Positions 24,984-34,950 are shown, numbered from the stretch's first letter. The stretch: DNA of 64,000 bases from Streptomyces sp. 378 (GCF_030124145.1 NZ_JASKMS010000031.1:1-64000); one strand, 5' to 3'. Notes: a model not told the origin generated them from the sequence alone. Translations and numbers: made by a program.

Positions 24984-27637
24984 GCTTCGGCTCCGATCAG
25001 GGTGAGGAAGGCGTCCTCCAGGCGGCGGTGCGGGCCGACCGACGTGACCGCCACGTCCAGCCGTACGAGGTCGGCGACCAGACGCTGCGGGGTGCCGTCG
25101 GCGTCGAGCCGGACCAGCAGGCCCTCGTCGGTGCGCACGGCCGAGGCGACGCCCGGCAGGGCGGTGACCTTCTCCGCGACGGGCTCGTCCACGGGGGTGG
25201 CCGTGCCCACGAGGAGGGTGTCGCCCGAGCCGACGATGTCCGCGACCGGGCCCGCCTGGACGAGCCGGCCGTGGTCCATGACGACCAGGTGGGTGCAGGT
25301 CTGCTCGACCTCCGCGAGGAGGTGGCTGGAGACGATGACCGTGCGGCCGGCGGCGGCGTAGCGGATCATCACCTCGCGCATCTCGCGGATCTGGGGCGGG
25401 TCGAGGCCGTTGGTCGGCTCGTCGAGGATGAGCAGGTCCGGAAGGCCGAGCATGGCCTGGGCGATGGCGAGGCGCTGGCGCATGCCCTGGGAGTAGGTGC
25501 GCACCGCGCGGGCGAGGGCGTCGCCCAGGTCCGCGATCTCCAGGGCCTCCTCCAGGTGCGCGTCCTCGGCGGGGCGGCCGGTGGCGCGCCAGTACAGCTC
25601 CAGGTTCTCCCGGCCGGACAGATGCGGCAGGAAGCCCGGGCCCTCGACGAAGGCGCCGACCCGGGAGAGGACCGGGGCGCCGGGGCCGATGGCGTGGCCG
25701 AAGACGCGGATCTCGCCGCCGTCGGGCCTGATCAGGCCCATCAGCATGCGCAGGGTGGTCGTCTTGCCCGCCCCGTTGGGGCCGAGCAGGCCCAGAACCT
25801 GGCCCTTCTGCACGCGGAAGGAGAGGTCCTTGACGGCGTACCGGTCGGACGCCTTCGCGTAGCGCTTGGTCAGGTCGGTGATCTGGAGGGGGACCTCGGC
25901 GAGTTGGGGGTCCGGCGGGGCGGGGGCGGCGGTGCGGCGACGTCCCGTGATGATCAGGGCCAGCGCGATGGCGGCGCCTGCGAGCGGCAGCCACCATACC
26001 CACGCGGGCAGCCCGGCCCCGGTGTCGCGCTGTCCGAGCGCGGAGGGGACCTCCAGGTCGCCCTTGAGGGAGACGGTGTACGTCGCCGGGGCCGTCGGGG
26101 AGGCGTAGCCCAGGTCCGTGGAGGCGATGACCAGGCGAAGCCGGTGGCCGTCGTCGACCTCGTGGTCGATCGCCGGGAGGGTGATCCGGACGTTCTTGCC
26201 GGCCTTGGCGTCCTCGACCCGGATGGGCGTGACGAGCTGGGAGGGCAGCACCTGCTGGGTGTCGCCGCCGGGGCCGACGTCGTAGAGCTTGGCGAAGAGC
26301 ACGGCGTCGTCGCTGGTGGACTTCACGTGCACGGTCGCGGTGGGCGAGCCGGTGATCTGGAGGTCCTCGCGCTGCGGCGCCGACTCGAACGCGGCGAACT
26401 GGCCGGGGAAGTCGAGGGAGACGCCGATGCCGAGCGTGGAGAGCCGGCTGAGACCTCCGGCGCCGCCGAGGCCGGGCAGGGCGGAGACGCCGGGCGGGCT
26501 GGCGCCGGGCGGGTTGTCGAAGCTCTGCTCGCGGCCGGTCAGGGCGATGGAGCGCTGCTCGCTCTCCAGGCCGGGGTAGCGGTCCGACGTCACTCCGCTC
26601 AGGCGGGGTTCGCCGTCGCCGGAGCCCATGCCGAGGGTGCGGGTGACGCGGAAGGCGGGGCCGGTGTCGGCGCCCTTGTCGTCCTTCAGGTAGCGGTCGA
26701 ACCAGGTCTTCACGCGGTCCTGGACGCGGCCGGTCTCCATGTCGCCGCCGTCGTGGCCGCCGGCGATCCAGTCGACGTCGACGGGGGCGCCGTTCGCGCG
26801 GATGACCTTCGCCGCCTGGTCGGCCTGGCCGAGCGGGAAGAGGGAGTCGGACTGGCCCTGCGTCAGCAGCGTCGGCACCTTGATGTCCTTGCCGACCGCG
26901 GACGGTGAACGCTCCTGAAGCAGCTCGCGCGCCTCGGCGTCCGGCTTGCCCGACTCGGCGACCCGCTCGTACATGCGGCACAGCGCGGGCTCGAACTTCT
27001 CGCAGCCGCCGCCGGAGTTGACGAAGAGGCCGGCCCAGAGCTTCTTGAACACGCCGTTCGGGAAGAGGGCGTCGGCGAGGTTCCAGTAGGTGATCGCCGG
27101 TGCGATGGCGTCGACGCGGGCGTCGTGCCCCGCCGTGAGCAGGGCTATCGCGCCGCCATAGGAGCCGCCGGCCATGCCGACGCGGGGGTCGCCCTGCTGG
27201 TCGAGCTCGACCTGGGGCTGCTTCGCCAGCCAGTCGATGAGCTTGGAGACGTCGGCGACCTCGCCCTTGGGGTCGTTCAGCCCGATCTCGCCGTTCGACT
27301 TGCCGAAGCCGCGCGCCGACCAGGTCAGGACCGCGTAGCCGTCCCGGGCGAGGTCCTCGGCCTGCTGCCGGACGTCCTTCTTGCTGCCGCCGAAGCCGTG
27401 CCCGAGCAGGACGGCGGGGCGTCGGCCGGCTGCTCCGGAGGTGAAGAACGAGGTGTCGACGCGCGTGCCGTCGACCGTGGGCAGGACCCGGTCCTCGCGC
27501 TGGACGGGGGGTGCGTCGTCGTCCGCGACGGCCGTCCACGTACCCGCCCCGGCGAGCACGACGACAGCGGCCCCGGCGGCCAGGAGGCGCCGGGGTCGCC
27601 GGGTCAGCCCGCGCAGTCCGGGCAGTCGAAGATCCAT
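24980..27637 (-). CDS. Fusion of secreted alpha/beta hydrolase (X-Pro peptidase-like) with ABC transporter ATPase
   Basis: The protein has 885 residues. Residues 15-38 form a signal anchor. Residues about 50-320 are an alpha/beta hydrolase with the GGSYGG nucleophile elbow (Ser near 160) and GGHDGGD carrying the likely catalytic His. Residues about 335-530 resemble the beta-sandwich domain of X-Pro dipeptidyl peptidases (S15). A second helix (WWLPLAGAAIALALII) lies near 545. An ABC ATPase follows, with GPNGAGKTTTLRML (Walker A), YSQGMRQRLAIAQ (signature) and LLILDEPTNGLDPP (Walker B). The two helices would place the hydrolase outside and the ATPase inside the cell. It pairs with the downstream permease. 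Confidence 0.92.
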   Translation of the reverse strand: MDLRLPGLRGLTRRPRRLLAAGAAVVVLAGAGTWTAVADDDAPPVQREDRVLPTVDGTRVDTSFFTSGAAGRRPAVLLGHGFGGSKKDVRQQAEDLARDGYAVLTWSARGFGKSNGEIGLNDPKGEVADVSKLIDWLAKQPQVELDQQGDPRVGMAGGSYGGAIALLTAGHDARVDAIAPAITYWNLADALFPNGVFKKLWAGLFVNSGGGCEKFEPALCRMYERVAESGKPDAEARELLQERSPSAVGKDIKVPTLLTQGQSDSLFPLGQADQAAKVIRANGAPVDVDWIAGGHDGGDMETGRVQDRVKTWFDRYLKDDKGADTGPAFRVTRTLGMGSGDGEPRLSGVTSDRYPGLESEQRSIALTGREQSFDNPPGASPPGVSALPGLGGAGGLSRLSTLGIGVSLDFPGQFAAFESAPQREDLQITGSPTATVHVKSTSDDAVLFAKLYDVGPGGDTQQVLPSQLVTPIRVEDAKAGKNVRITLPAIDHEVDDGHRLRLVIASTDLGYASPTAPATYTVSLKGDLEVPSALGQRDTGAGLPAWVWWLPLAGAAIALALIITGRRRTAAPAPPDPQLAEVPLQITDLTKRYAKASDRYAVKDLSFRVQKGQVLGLLGPNGAGKTTTLRMLMGLIRPDGGEIRVFGHAIGPGAPVLSRVGAFVEGPGFLPHLSGRENLELYWRATGRPAEDAHLEEALEIADLGDALARAVRTYSQGMRQRLAIAQAMLGLPDLLILDEPTNGLDPPQIREMREVMIRYAAAGRTVIVSSHLLAEVEQTCTHLVVMDHGRLVQAGPVADIVGSGDTLLVGTATPVDEPVAEKVTALPGVASAVRTDEGLLVRLDADGTPQRLVADLVRLDVAVTSVGPHRRLEDAFLTLIGAEA

Positions 27638-27811
27638 GCGTCAACGGTACGTGCCGTCACCGACAACCGGAGCAGCCGCCGGGCTGACCCTCCTGCCCTC
27701 CTGCGGGCGTACGGTTTCTCGCCACGTACACCAGCCGCAGTACGACCGCTTTCCCGCTCACCCGGATGTCCCGCCCAAGTGGCTCTCCGGTTCGCGGAGT
27801 CTGAAGATCGA

Positions 27812-27837
27812 ATGAAAGCGGTCTTACCGCCTTTCAT
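27812..27837. promoter_or_regulatory. Hairpin just upstream of the 39-codon peptide gene
   Basis: ATGAAAGCGGT, loop CTT, ACCGCCTTTCAT: an 11-bp stem with one bulged base. It ends 6 bases before the AAGGAG RBS of the small gene. It could be an operator or a 5' mRNA stabiliser/attenuator. Confidence 0.45.
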
Positions 27838-27855
27838 CCCATCAAGGAGACGAGT

Positions 27856-27975
27856 ATGGATATCTCCGTCATCGTGGACATCGCAACCTCTCTCAGCGTC
27901 GACCTCGGTGCCGCCATCAGCGCCGCACTCGGCCTGAGCGGCAACATCGGTGCCGACATCGGCCTGGGTATGTAG
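27856..27975 (+). CDS. Small peptide gene (39 residues)
   Basis: AAGGAG lies 7 bases before ATG. The product begins MDISVIVDIATSLSVDLGAA and ends SGNIGADIGLGM. It is acidic and hydrophobic, Gly/Ala/Ile-rich, without Cys, Lys or aromatic residues. It is too short for any domain. A hairpin precedes it and a second small gene follows 123 bases downstream in the same direction. It could be a peptide signal, a ribosomally made peptide precursor or a small membrane-active peptide; no modifying enzyme gene is adjacent. Confidence 0.55.
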   Translation: MDISVIVDIATSLSVDLGAAISAALGLSGNIGADIGLGM

Positions 27976-28098
27976 CCACTGACGAAAACCTCGCCGGTGG
28001 CCGCCGCAGGGCTGGACGGCCACCGGCGGACAGGCGCGTCGGCTCATCAACCCGCCAGACACCCGTGATCACCGCAGGAAAGGCAAGAGGAGCCGAAG

Positions 28099-28332
28099 AT
28101 GAGCGCACAGCCCGACGATGCGCGTGCACCGGCCGTCGAGGCACAGCTGCTCGCACGCATCAGCACCGGGCGCGGCCTCAACCGGGGGGCGCCCGCTTTC
28201 GAGCGGGAAGGGGCGCAGGCCCCGGAAGACTCCCTTCATGGCTACGAGTTCGGGCCCCGCTGCACACCGTGGTTGTGGCAGGGTGGTTTCCTCGGTGCCC
28301 CCGCAGTGACTGCTTTCGGCGCTGTCTGGTAG
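28099..28332 (+). CDS. Small peptide gene (77 residues), possible peptide precursor
   Basis: AGAGGAG precedes the ATG. The first about 50 residues are hydrophilic (MSAQPDDARAPAVEAQLLAR onward). The end is strikingly different: CTPWLWQGGFLGAPAVTAFG followed by AVW, rich in Trp, Gly and hydrophobics with one Cys. This leader-plus-core division is what precursors of ribosomally made peptides look like. No maturation or export enzyme is recognised next to it, except the ABC system on the other strand at 24117-27637. Family unknown. Confidence 0.55.
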   Translation: MSAQPDDARAPAVEAQLLARISTGRGLNRGAPAFEREGAQAPEDSLHGYEFGPRCTPWLWQGGFLGAPAVTAFGAVW

Positions 28333-28444
28333 CCCCCGGATTCGAGACGTTCCGCGACGCCGAGGCCGCCGGCGCTACTCCTGCCGGACACCGCGGCGCC
28401 CACCTCCCGCACGGTGCGGAGACGGGGCCGCCGGCTCGTACGGC

Positions 28445-29947
<1,503 letters not shown>

Positions 29948-29961
29948 GGCCGGGAACTCCT

Positions 29962-31848
29962 TCACAGATGGCGGCGTCGGGTGGAGACGTGCCGTTCGTA
30001 CAGCTCACGTGCCTTGACCGCGGACGGCCGTGTCGCGGTCTCGGCCACGGGTACATCCCACCAGGCCTGCGCGGGAGGCGCGCCCGACACTGTGTCTGCC
30101 GTTTGGGTCTCGACGTAGACACATGTGGGAGTCTCGGCCGCCCGGGCCTCGGCGAGGGCCTGCCGCAGGTCCCGTACGGTCTTCGCGCGCAGCACGCGCA
30201 TGCCGAGGCTGGCCGCGTTGGCGGCGAGGTCCACGGGCAGCGGCGGCCCCGTGTACGAGCCGTCCTCGGAGGGGTGGCGGTAGGCGGTGCCGAACCGCTC
30301 GCCGCCCACCGACTCCGAGAGCCCGCCGATGGACGCGTAGCCGTGGTTCTGGATGATCAGGACCTTGATCGCGATGCCTTCCTGGACGGCCGTGACGATC
30401 TCCGTCGGCATCATCAGGTACGTGCCGTCGCCGACCAGCGCCCACACGGGCCGGTCCGGGGCGGCCATCCTGACGCCGATGGCGGCGGGGATCTCGTAGC
30501 CCATGCAGGAGTAGCCGTACTCCAGGTGGTACTGGTCGCGGGACCGGGTCCGCCAGAGCTTGTGCAGGTCGCCGGGGAGGGAACCGGCCGCGTTGATCAG
30601 GATGTCCGACTCGTCGACCAGGGCGTCCAGGGCGCCGAGGACCTGCGGCTGGGTCGGGCGGGTGTCCGGTTCGTCGACCTCGTAGCAGGCGTCGACGCGC
30701 TGCTCCCAGCGCTCCTTGTCCTCGGAGTACTCGGTGGCGTACGACGGCGCGACCCGGTGGCCGTGCATCGCCAGCCTCTCGGTCAGCTCCTCCAGGCCGG
30801 TGCGGGCGTCCGCGATCAGGGGCCGCCCGGCCAGCTTGTGGCCGTCGAAGGAGGCGATGCTGAGGTTCAGGAACCGCACGTCCGGGTGGGAGAAGAGCGT
30901 GCCGGAGGCGGTGGTGAAGTCGGTGTAGCGGGTGCCGACGCCGATCACCAGGTCGGCGGTGCGGGCCAGTTCGTCCGCCGTCGCCGTGCCGGTGTGGCCG
31001 ATGCCGCCGACGTCCTGGGGGTGGTCGTGGCGCAGGGAGCCCTTGCCGGCCTGGGTGGAGGCGACGGGGATGCCGGTGGCCTCGGCGAACTCGGCGAGGG
31101 CCTCCTCGGCGCGGCTGTGGTGGACGCCGCCGCCCGCGACGACCAGCGGCCTCTTCGCCGAGCGGATGACCCGTACCGCCTCGGCGAGTTCCGCCGGGTC
31201 GGCGCCGGGACGCCGTACCGTCCAGACCCGCTCGGCGAAGAACTCCTCGGGCCAGTCGTACGCCTCGGCCTGCACGTCCTGGGGCAGGGCGAGGGTGACG
31301 GCGCCGGTCTCCACGGGGTCGGTGAGCACACGCATCGCGTTCAGCGCCGAGGGGATCAGGGCCTCGGGACGGGTGATCCGGTCGAAGTACCGGGACACCG
31401 GGCGCAGGCAGTCGTTGACCGACACATCACCCGCGTAGGGCACTTCGAGCTGCTGCAGGACCGGGTCGGCGGGGCGGGTGGCGAAGATGTCACCGGGCAG
31501 GAGCAGCACCGGCAGGTGGTTGATGGTCGCGAGGGCGGCGCCGGTGACGAGGTTGGTGGCGCCCGGGCCGATGGAGGTGGTCACCGCGTGCGTGGACAGG
31601 CGGCCCGACTGGCGGGCGTAGCCGACCGCCGCGTGCACCATGGCCTGTTCGTTGCGGCCCTGGTGGTACGGCATCTCCTCGGTGTGCTCCAGGAGCGCCT
31701 GCCCGATGCCGGCGACGTTGCCGTGGCCGAAGATGCCCCAGGTGGCGCCGATGAGCCGCTGCCGGGCGCCGTCGCGTTCGGTGTACTGGGCGGCGAGGAA
31801 GCGGACGAGGGCCTGGGCCACCGTCAGCCTGGTCGTCTTCAGGGTCAT
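29962..31848 (-). CDS. iolD: 3D-(3,5/4)-trihydroxycyclohexane-1,2-dione hydrolase
   Basis: This thiamine-diphosphate enzyme opens the ring of trihydroxycyclohexanedione to 5-deoxyglucuronate in inositol catabolism. The 628-residue product has the three-domain fold of acetolactate synthase-like enzymes. The N-terminal PYR domain has GATWGIFGHGNVAGIGQALL and the Glu-bearing EEMPYHQGRNEQAMVHAAVG. The middle domain is Rossmann-like. The C-terminal PP domain has LVGDGTYLMMPTEIVTAVQE and IIQNHGYASIGGL. ATG 31848 follows GGAGGGG and is preferred over the longer open frame, which runs back through the decayed iolB. Confidence 0.94.
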   Translation of the reverse strand: MTLKTTRLTVAQALVRFLAAQYTERDGARQRLIGATWGIFGHGNVAGIGQALLEHTEEMPYHQGRNEQAMVHAAVGYARQSGRLSTHAVTTSIGPGATNLVTGAALATINHLPVLLLPGDIFATRPADPVLQQLEVPYAGDVSVNDCLRPVSRYFDRITRPEALIPSALNAMRVLTDPVETGAVTLALPQDVQAEAYDWPEEFFAERVWTVRRPGADPAELAEAVRVIRSAKRPLVVAGGGVHHSRAEEALAEFAEATGIPVASTQAGKGSLRHDHPQDVGGIGHTGTATADELARTADLVIGVGTRYTDFTTASGTLFSHPDVRFLNLSIASFDGHKLAGRPLIADARTGLEELTERLAMHGHRVAPSYATEYSEDKERWEQRVDACYEVDEPDTRPTQPQVLGALDALVDESDILINAAGSLPGDLHKLWRTRSRDQYHLEYGYSCMGYEIPAAIGVRMAAPDRPVWALVGDGTYLMMPTEIVTAVQEGIAIKVLIIQNHGYASIGGLSESVGGERFGTAYRHPSEDGSYTGPPLPVDLAANAASLGMRVLRAKTVRDLRQALAEARAAETPTCVYVETQTADTVSGAPPAQAWWDVPVAETATRPSAVKARELYERHVSTRRRHL

Positions 31849-32354
31849 CGGTACCCCTCCGTGTGAAGCGGCGTCGCCGGAACGGACCTTCGTGAGGACG
31901 TCGGTTCCGCCCTCACGCGAGGGGGACACGGGCCGACGGGTGAAACCGTTCGGGCCGTCGATCCCCACGTGGTGGGTCTCCTCCGGCTCCGGCCCCGGCC
32001 CCGGCGCCCTGCCGGGCCGGTGCTCGCCGGGGAGTGAGGGGGCGGGCAGCCGCCGCTGCCGCGTTCCTGGACGGGGACCTCCGGCGCGGGGCCGTAGCGG
32101 GCGGGGAGTTGTCGCTCGCACTTCGCTCCTGCCAAAGCAAAGCGGCCTCCCGCGCCGGAGGCGATCAGGGCCCGGGCGTCACGGGGCGCGTACGCGAAGT
32201 CGGTCACCGACGCGCACACGCTCTCCCGGCCCGGGAGGGGGAACTCTTCGTCTCCGACGCGCACGGTGCACGCGCCGTCGAGGGGCGGCACGATCTCCGG
32301 GGCGTACTGAAAGCCGGCGGTGGCGCCCTCGGGGACGAACAGTTCACTGGTCAT
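31845..32354 (-). pseudogene. iolB: 5-deoxyglucuronate isomerase, broken
   Basis: The N-terminal third is intact (MTSELFVPEGATAGFQYAPE to CERQLPARYGPAPEVPVQER). After that about 30-40 residues are missing. Recognisable middle pieces appear in another frame (EPEETHHVGIDGPNGF, VSPSREGGTDVLTKVRSGDA). The conserved His-rich metal-binding stretch normally between them is deleted, and the C-terminal part is reduced to HTEGYR joined after another deletion. At least two deletions and a frameshift have removed the cupin core, so it cannot make a working isomerase. Order and spacing show it was the gene between iolC/Cgl0159 and iolD. Confidence 0.85.
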
Positions 32355-32364
32355 GCCACGGTCC

Positions 32365-33246
32365 TCACAGCAGTCCGACGGCGGTGTCCACGGCGGCGGC
32401 CACATCGCCGTCGGCCGGGTACAGCAGCGAACGCCCCACGACGAGTCCGCACACGGTGGGCAGTTGGAGGGCGCCGCGCCACTTCTCGTACGCCCCGTCC
32501 TGATCGTCGCCCACCTCGCCGCCGAGCAGCACGGCGGGCAGTGTGGAGGTCGCCATGACCTCGGCCATGTCGTCGGGGTTGTCGGTGACCGGGACCTTCA
32601 GCCACGTGTAGGCGGAACTGCCGCCGAGGCCCGAGGCGATGGCGATCGACTTGGTGACGGCCTCGGCCGAGAGGTCGTTGCGCAGCCGGCCCGTCGCGTC
32701 GCGGCCGCAGAGGAACGGCTCGACGAAGACGGGGAGTTTCCGGGCGGCCATGGCGTCGACGGCCCGGGCGGTGGACTCCAGGGTGGTCAGCGAGCCCGGG
32801 TCGGCGTAGTCGATGCGCAGCAGGAGCTTGCCCGCGTCGAAGCCGAGGCGCTCGATGTCCTCGGGGCGGTGGCCGGTGAAGCGGTCGTCGAGTTCGAAGC
32901 TCGCGCCCTGGAGGCCGCCGCGGTTCATCGAGCCCAGGACGACCTTGCCGTCGAGGGCGCCGAGCAGCAGCAGGTCGTCGAGGATGTCGGCGGTGGCGAG
33001 GACACCGTCCACACCGGGGCGGGACAGCGCCAGGCAGAGGCGTTCGAGCAGTTCGGCGCGGTTGGCCATGGCCATGGCGCGACCGCCGACGCCGAGGGCG
33101 CCGCGGGCCGGGTGATCGGCGGCGACGATCATCAGGCGGCCGGAGTCGTTCAGCAGCGGCCGACGGGGGCGGCGGGCGGCGGCCTCGGCGATCGCCTCCG
33201 GGCGGTGGCCGCGCAGACGGACGAGTTCGGAGACGTCGACGGTCAC
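32365..33246 (-). CDS. Cgl0159-type (beta/alpha)8 protein of the inositol cluster
   Basis: The 293-residue barrel protein has LMIVAADHPARGALGVGG near residue 35, then GVDGVLATADILDDLLLL and GKLLLRIDYADPG with a likely Schiff-base or catalytic Lys/Asp, and IASGLGGSSAYTWLKVP. It matches the class I aldolase-like proteins found in actinobacterial inositol loci (Cgl0159 family). It probably acts as the aldolase (IolJ role), splitting 2-deoxy-5-keto-gluconate-6-phosphate into malonate semialdehyde and dihydroxyacetone phosphate. GTG 33246 overlaps the iolC stop, so it is coupled to iolC. Confidence 0.8.
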   Translation of the reverse strand: MTVDVSELVRLRGHRPEAIAEAAARRPRRPLLNDSGRLMIVAADHPARGALGVGGRAMAMANRAELLERLCLALSRPGVDGVLATADILDDLLLLGALDGKVVLGSMNRGGLQGASFELDDRFTGHRPEDIERLGFDAGKLLLRIDYADPGSLTTLESTARAVDAMAARKLPVFVEPFLCGRDATGRLRNDLSAEAVTKSIAIASGLGGSSAYTWLKVPVTDNPDDMAEVMATSTLPAVLLGGEVGDDQDGAYEKWRGALQLPTVCGLVVGRSLLYPADGDVAAAVDTAVGLL

Positions 33247-34193
33247 CGGACGGCCCCCGCCGTGACGGCCGCCTCGATCTCGTCCGGGGTGGGCATCGCG
33301 GACGAGCACTCCAGGCGCGAGGCGACGATGGCCCCGGCGGCGTTGGCGTGCCGCATGGTCTTCTCCAGGTCCCAGCCGGCCAGCAGGCCGTGCACGAGAC
33401 ACCCGCCGAAGGCGTCGCCGGCGCCGAGGCCGTTGAGGACGTTCACCGGCAGCGGCGGCACTTCGGCGCTCTCGCCGGCGCTGTTCACCGCGAGGACGCC
33501 CTTGGGGCCCTGCTTGACGACGGCCAGTTCCACACCCGCGTCCAGGAGCGCGCGGGCGGCGGCGTGGGGTTCACGCGCGCCCGTGGCGACCTCCACCTCG
33601 TCGAGGTTGCCGACCGCGACGGTGGTGTGGCGCAGGGCCTCCTCGTAGAAGGGCCGGGCGGCCTCGGGGTCCGTCCAGAACATCGGGCGCCAGTCGAGGT
33701 CGAAGACCGTCGGGCCGGCCTTGGCGCGGTGGGCGAGGGCCGCGAGGGTCGCCGTCCGGCTGGGCTCCTCGCTCAGGCCCGTGCCCGTGACCCAGAAGAC
33801 CCGGGCCTCGCGGATCGCGTCCAGGTCGAGCTCGTGGGCGTCGATCTCCAGGTCGGGAGCCTTGGGCTGCCGGTAGAAGTACAGCGGGAAGTCGTCCGGC
33901 GGGAAGACTTCGCAGAAGGTGACCGGGGTGGGCAGGCCGGAGACCGGCGTGACCCAGCGGTCGTCCACGCCGAAACCCTTCAGGGCCTCGTGGAGGTAGT
34001 CGCCGAAGGGGTCGTCGCCGGTGCGGGTGATCACCGCGGTCCGCCGTCCCAGACGCGCCGCGGCGACCGCGACATTGCTCGCCGAACCACCGAGGAACTT
34101 GCCGAAGGACGTGACCTGCGGCAGTGGAACGCCCGTCTGGAGCGGATACAGATCCACTCCGATCCGCCCCATGGTGATCAGGTCGTACGCCAT
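33243..34193 (-). CDS. iolC: 5-dehydro-2-deoxygluconokinase
   Basis: This PfkB-family kinase phosphorylates 2-deoxy-5-keto-gluconate in inositol catabolism. The 316-residue product begins MAYDLITMGRIGVDLYPLQ. It carries the ribokinase signatures FGKFLGGSASNVAVAAARLG and LNGLGAGDAFGGCLVHGLL, whose Asp is the catalytic base. It heads the minus-strand cluster iolC, Cgl0159-type, iolB (broken), iolD, mmsA. The promoter region upstream contains a perfect TGTCCGGACA palindrome 67 bases from the start codon. Confidence 0.94.
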   Translation of the reverse strand: MAYDLITMGRIGVDLYPLQTGVPLPQVTSFGKFLGGSASNVAVAAARLGRRTAVITRTGDDPFGDYLHEALKGFGVDDRWVTPVSGLPTPVTFCEVFPPDDFPLYFYRQPKAPDLEIDAHELDLDAIREARVFWVTGTGLSEEPSRTATLAALAHRAKAGPTVFDLDWRPMFWTDPEAARPFYEEALRHTTVAVGNLDEVEVATGAREPHAAARALLDAGVELAVVKQGPKGVLAVNSAGESAEVPPLPVNVLNGLGAGDAFGGCLVHGLLAGWDLEKTMRHANAAGAIVASRLECSSAMPTPDEIEAAVTAGAVR

Positions 34194-34259
34194 CGGTGTC
34201 CCCTCGGTGCTCGGCTCTCCTCGGTTTTGTAGCCCCCTCGCGAAGCCCTGTCAATGTTT

Positions 34260-34269
34260 TGTCCGGACA
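34260..34269. promoter_or_regulatory. TGTCCGGACA palindrome, probable iol operator (copy 1)
   Basis: This perfect 10-bp palindrome lies within a longer dyad AATGT-TTTGTCCGG-ACATT (34253-34271), 67 bases upstream of the iolC start codon. A second identical copy lies at 34545-34554. Two copies between divergent genes suggest a dimeric repressor site, for example of a GntR-type inositol regulator; the regulator gene is not in this region. Confidence 0.55.
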
Positions 34270-34544
34270 TTCGGACCAGATCATGACAGCGCTTTCCGGT
34301 CGTCCCCGTCCGCGTCCTCACAGTTCCGTAGTCTTCAGCCCGGCGTCCCGGTCCGCCTCTCCGGACGGCTGATGCTCGGCAGGGAGGACGGGGGCGCCGT
34401 GTCAAGGTGACCCGCCGACGCCCCGGCGTACGCCTTTGCCCCGGCTGTGTCACAAACACCGCCTTCCTGTCACACATGTCGCGCCTGCGCGGGTCTTCCG
34501 TCACACCCGCGCACAGATCCCTGTCCTGGGTCACCGAGAGTCGT

Positions 34545-34554
34545 TGTCCGGACA
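34545..34554. promoter_or_regulatory. TGTCCGGACA palindrome (copy 2)
   Basis: Identical to the copy at 34260, 285 bases away and 89 bases upstream of the small HTH gene. It may allow the same repressor to control both directions or to loop DNA. Confidence 0.5.
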
Positions 34555-34642
34555 CAGGCTTGTTGATCGCCTGCGCAGCGCCCGGCTCCCCCGGACGGCC
34601 GTCCCCGGCCGCCGCCGTGACGCGCGCGAGGAGGTACACGTC

Positions 34643-34843
34643 ATGACCGACCGAAGGCTCTGGTCCTACAAGGAGATCGCGGCACACATCCGGGTGCAGC
34701 CGGACACCGTGCGCTCCTACCGCAAGCACGGCCTGCTGCCCCCGCCCGACCATGTCGAGAGCGGCAAGCCCTACTGGTACGCCGACACCGTCCGGGCCTG
34801 GGTCGCCTCCCGCCCCGGCAACCGCTCCCGAAGAGCCGACTGA
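34643..34843 (+). CDS. Small MerR/excisionase-like HTH protein
   Basis: From ATG 34643 (GAGGAGG RBS) the 66-residue protein is almost only a helix-turn-helix with wing: RLWSYKEIAAHIRVQPDTVR, then SYRKHGLLPPPDHVESGK and WYADTVRAWVASRPG. It resembles the DNA-binding half of MerR proteins and phage excisionases and has no effector domain. It is divergent from iolC across 449 bases with two shared palindromes, and a hairpin follows. It could be a local regulator of the inositol or alcohol dehydrogenase genes. Confidence 0.8.
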   Translation: MTDRRLWSYKEIAAHIRVQPDTVRSYRKHGLLPPPDHVESGKPYWYADTVRAWVASRPGNRSRRAD

Positions 34844-34861
34844 TCCCTCCCCGCCCGGCCT

Positions 34862-34887
34862 CGTGCCCCACCACCCCGTGGGGCACG
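34862..34887. terminator. Hairpin after the small HTH gene
   Basis: CGTGCCCCA pairs with TGGGGCACG, 19 bases beyond the stop codon. A second perfect hairpin (GGCTCCCGG/CCGGGAGCC) follows at 34905-34927. Confidence 0.7.
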
Positions 34888-34950
34888 GTCATCCCAGGAG
34901 CGTCGGCTCCCGGGCCGACCGGGAGCCACCACCCTTCGCACGGGCGCTGT

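Noticed and set aside
27855..28332. Lanthipeptide or lasso peptide cluster
   Set aside because: No LanM/LanB, asparagine synthase-like or leader-peptidase gene is near, and neither peptide has a recognisable core motif of those classes.
31845..32121. N-terminal extension of IolD by 91 residues
   Set aside because: The extra sequence is decayed iolB; homologous IolD proteins begin at MTLKTTRLTVAQALVRF.
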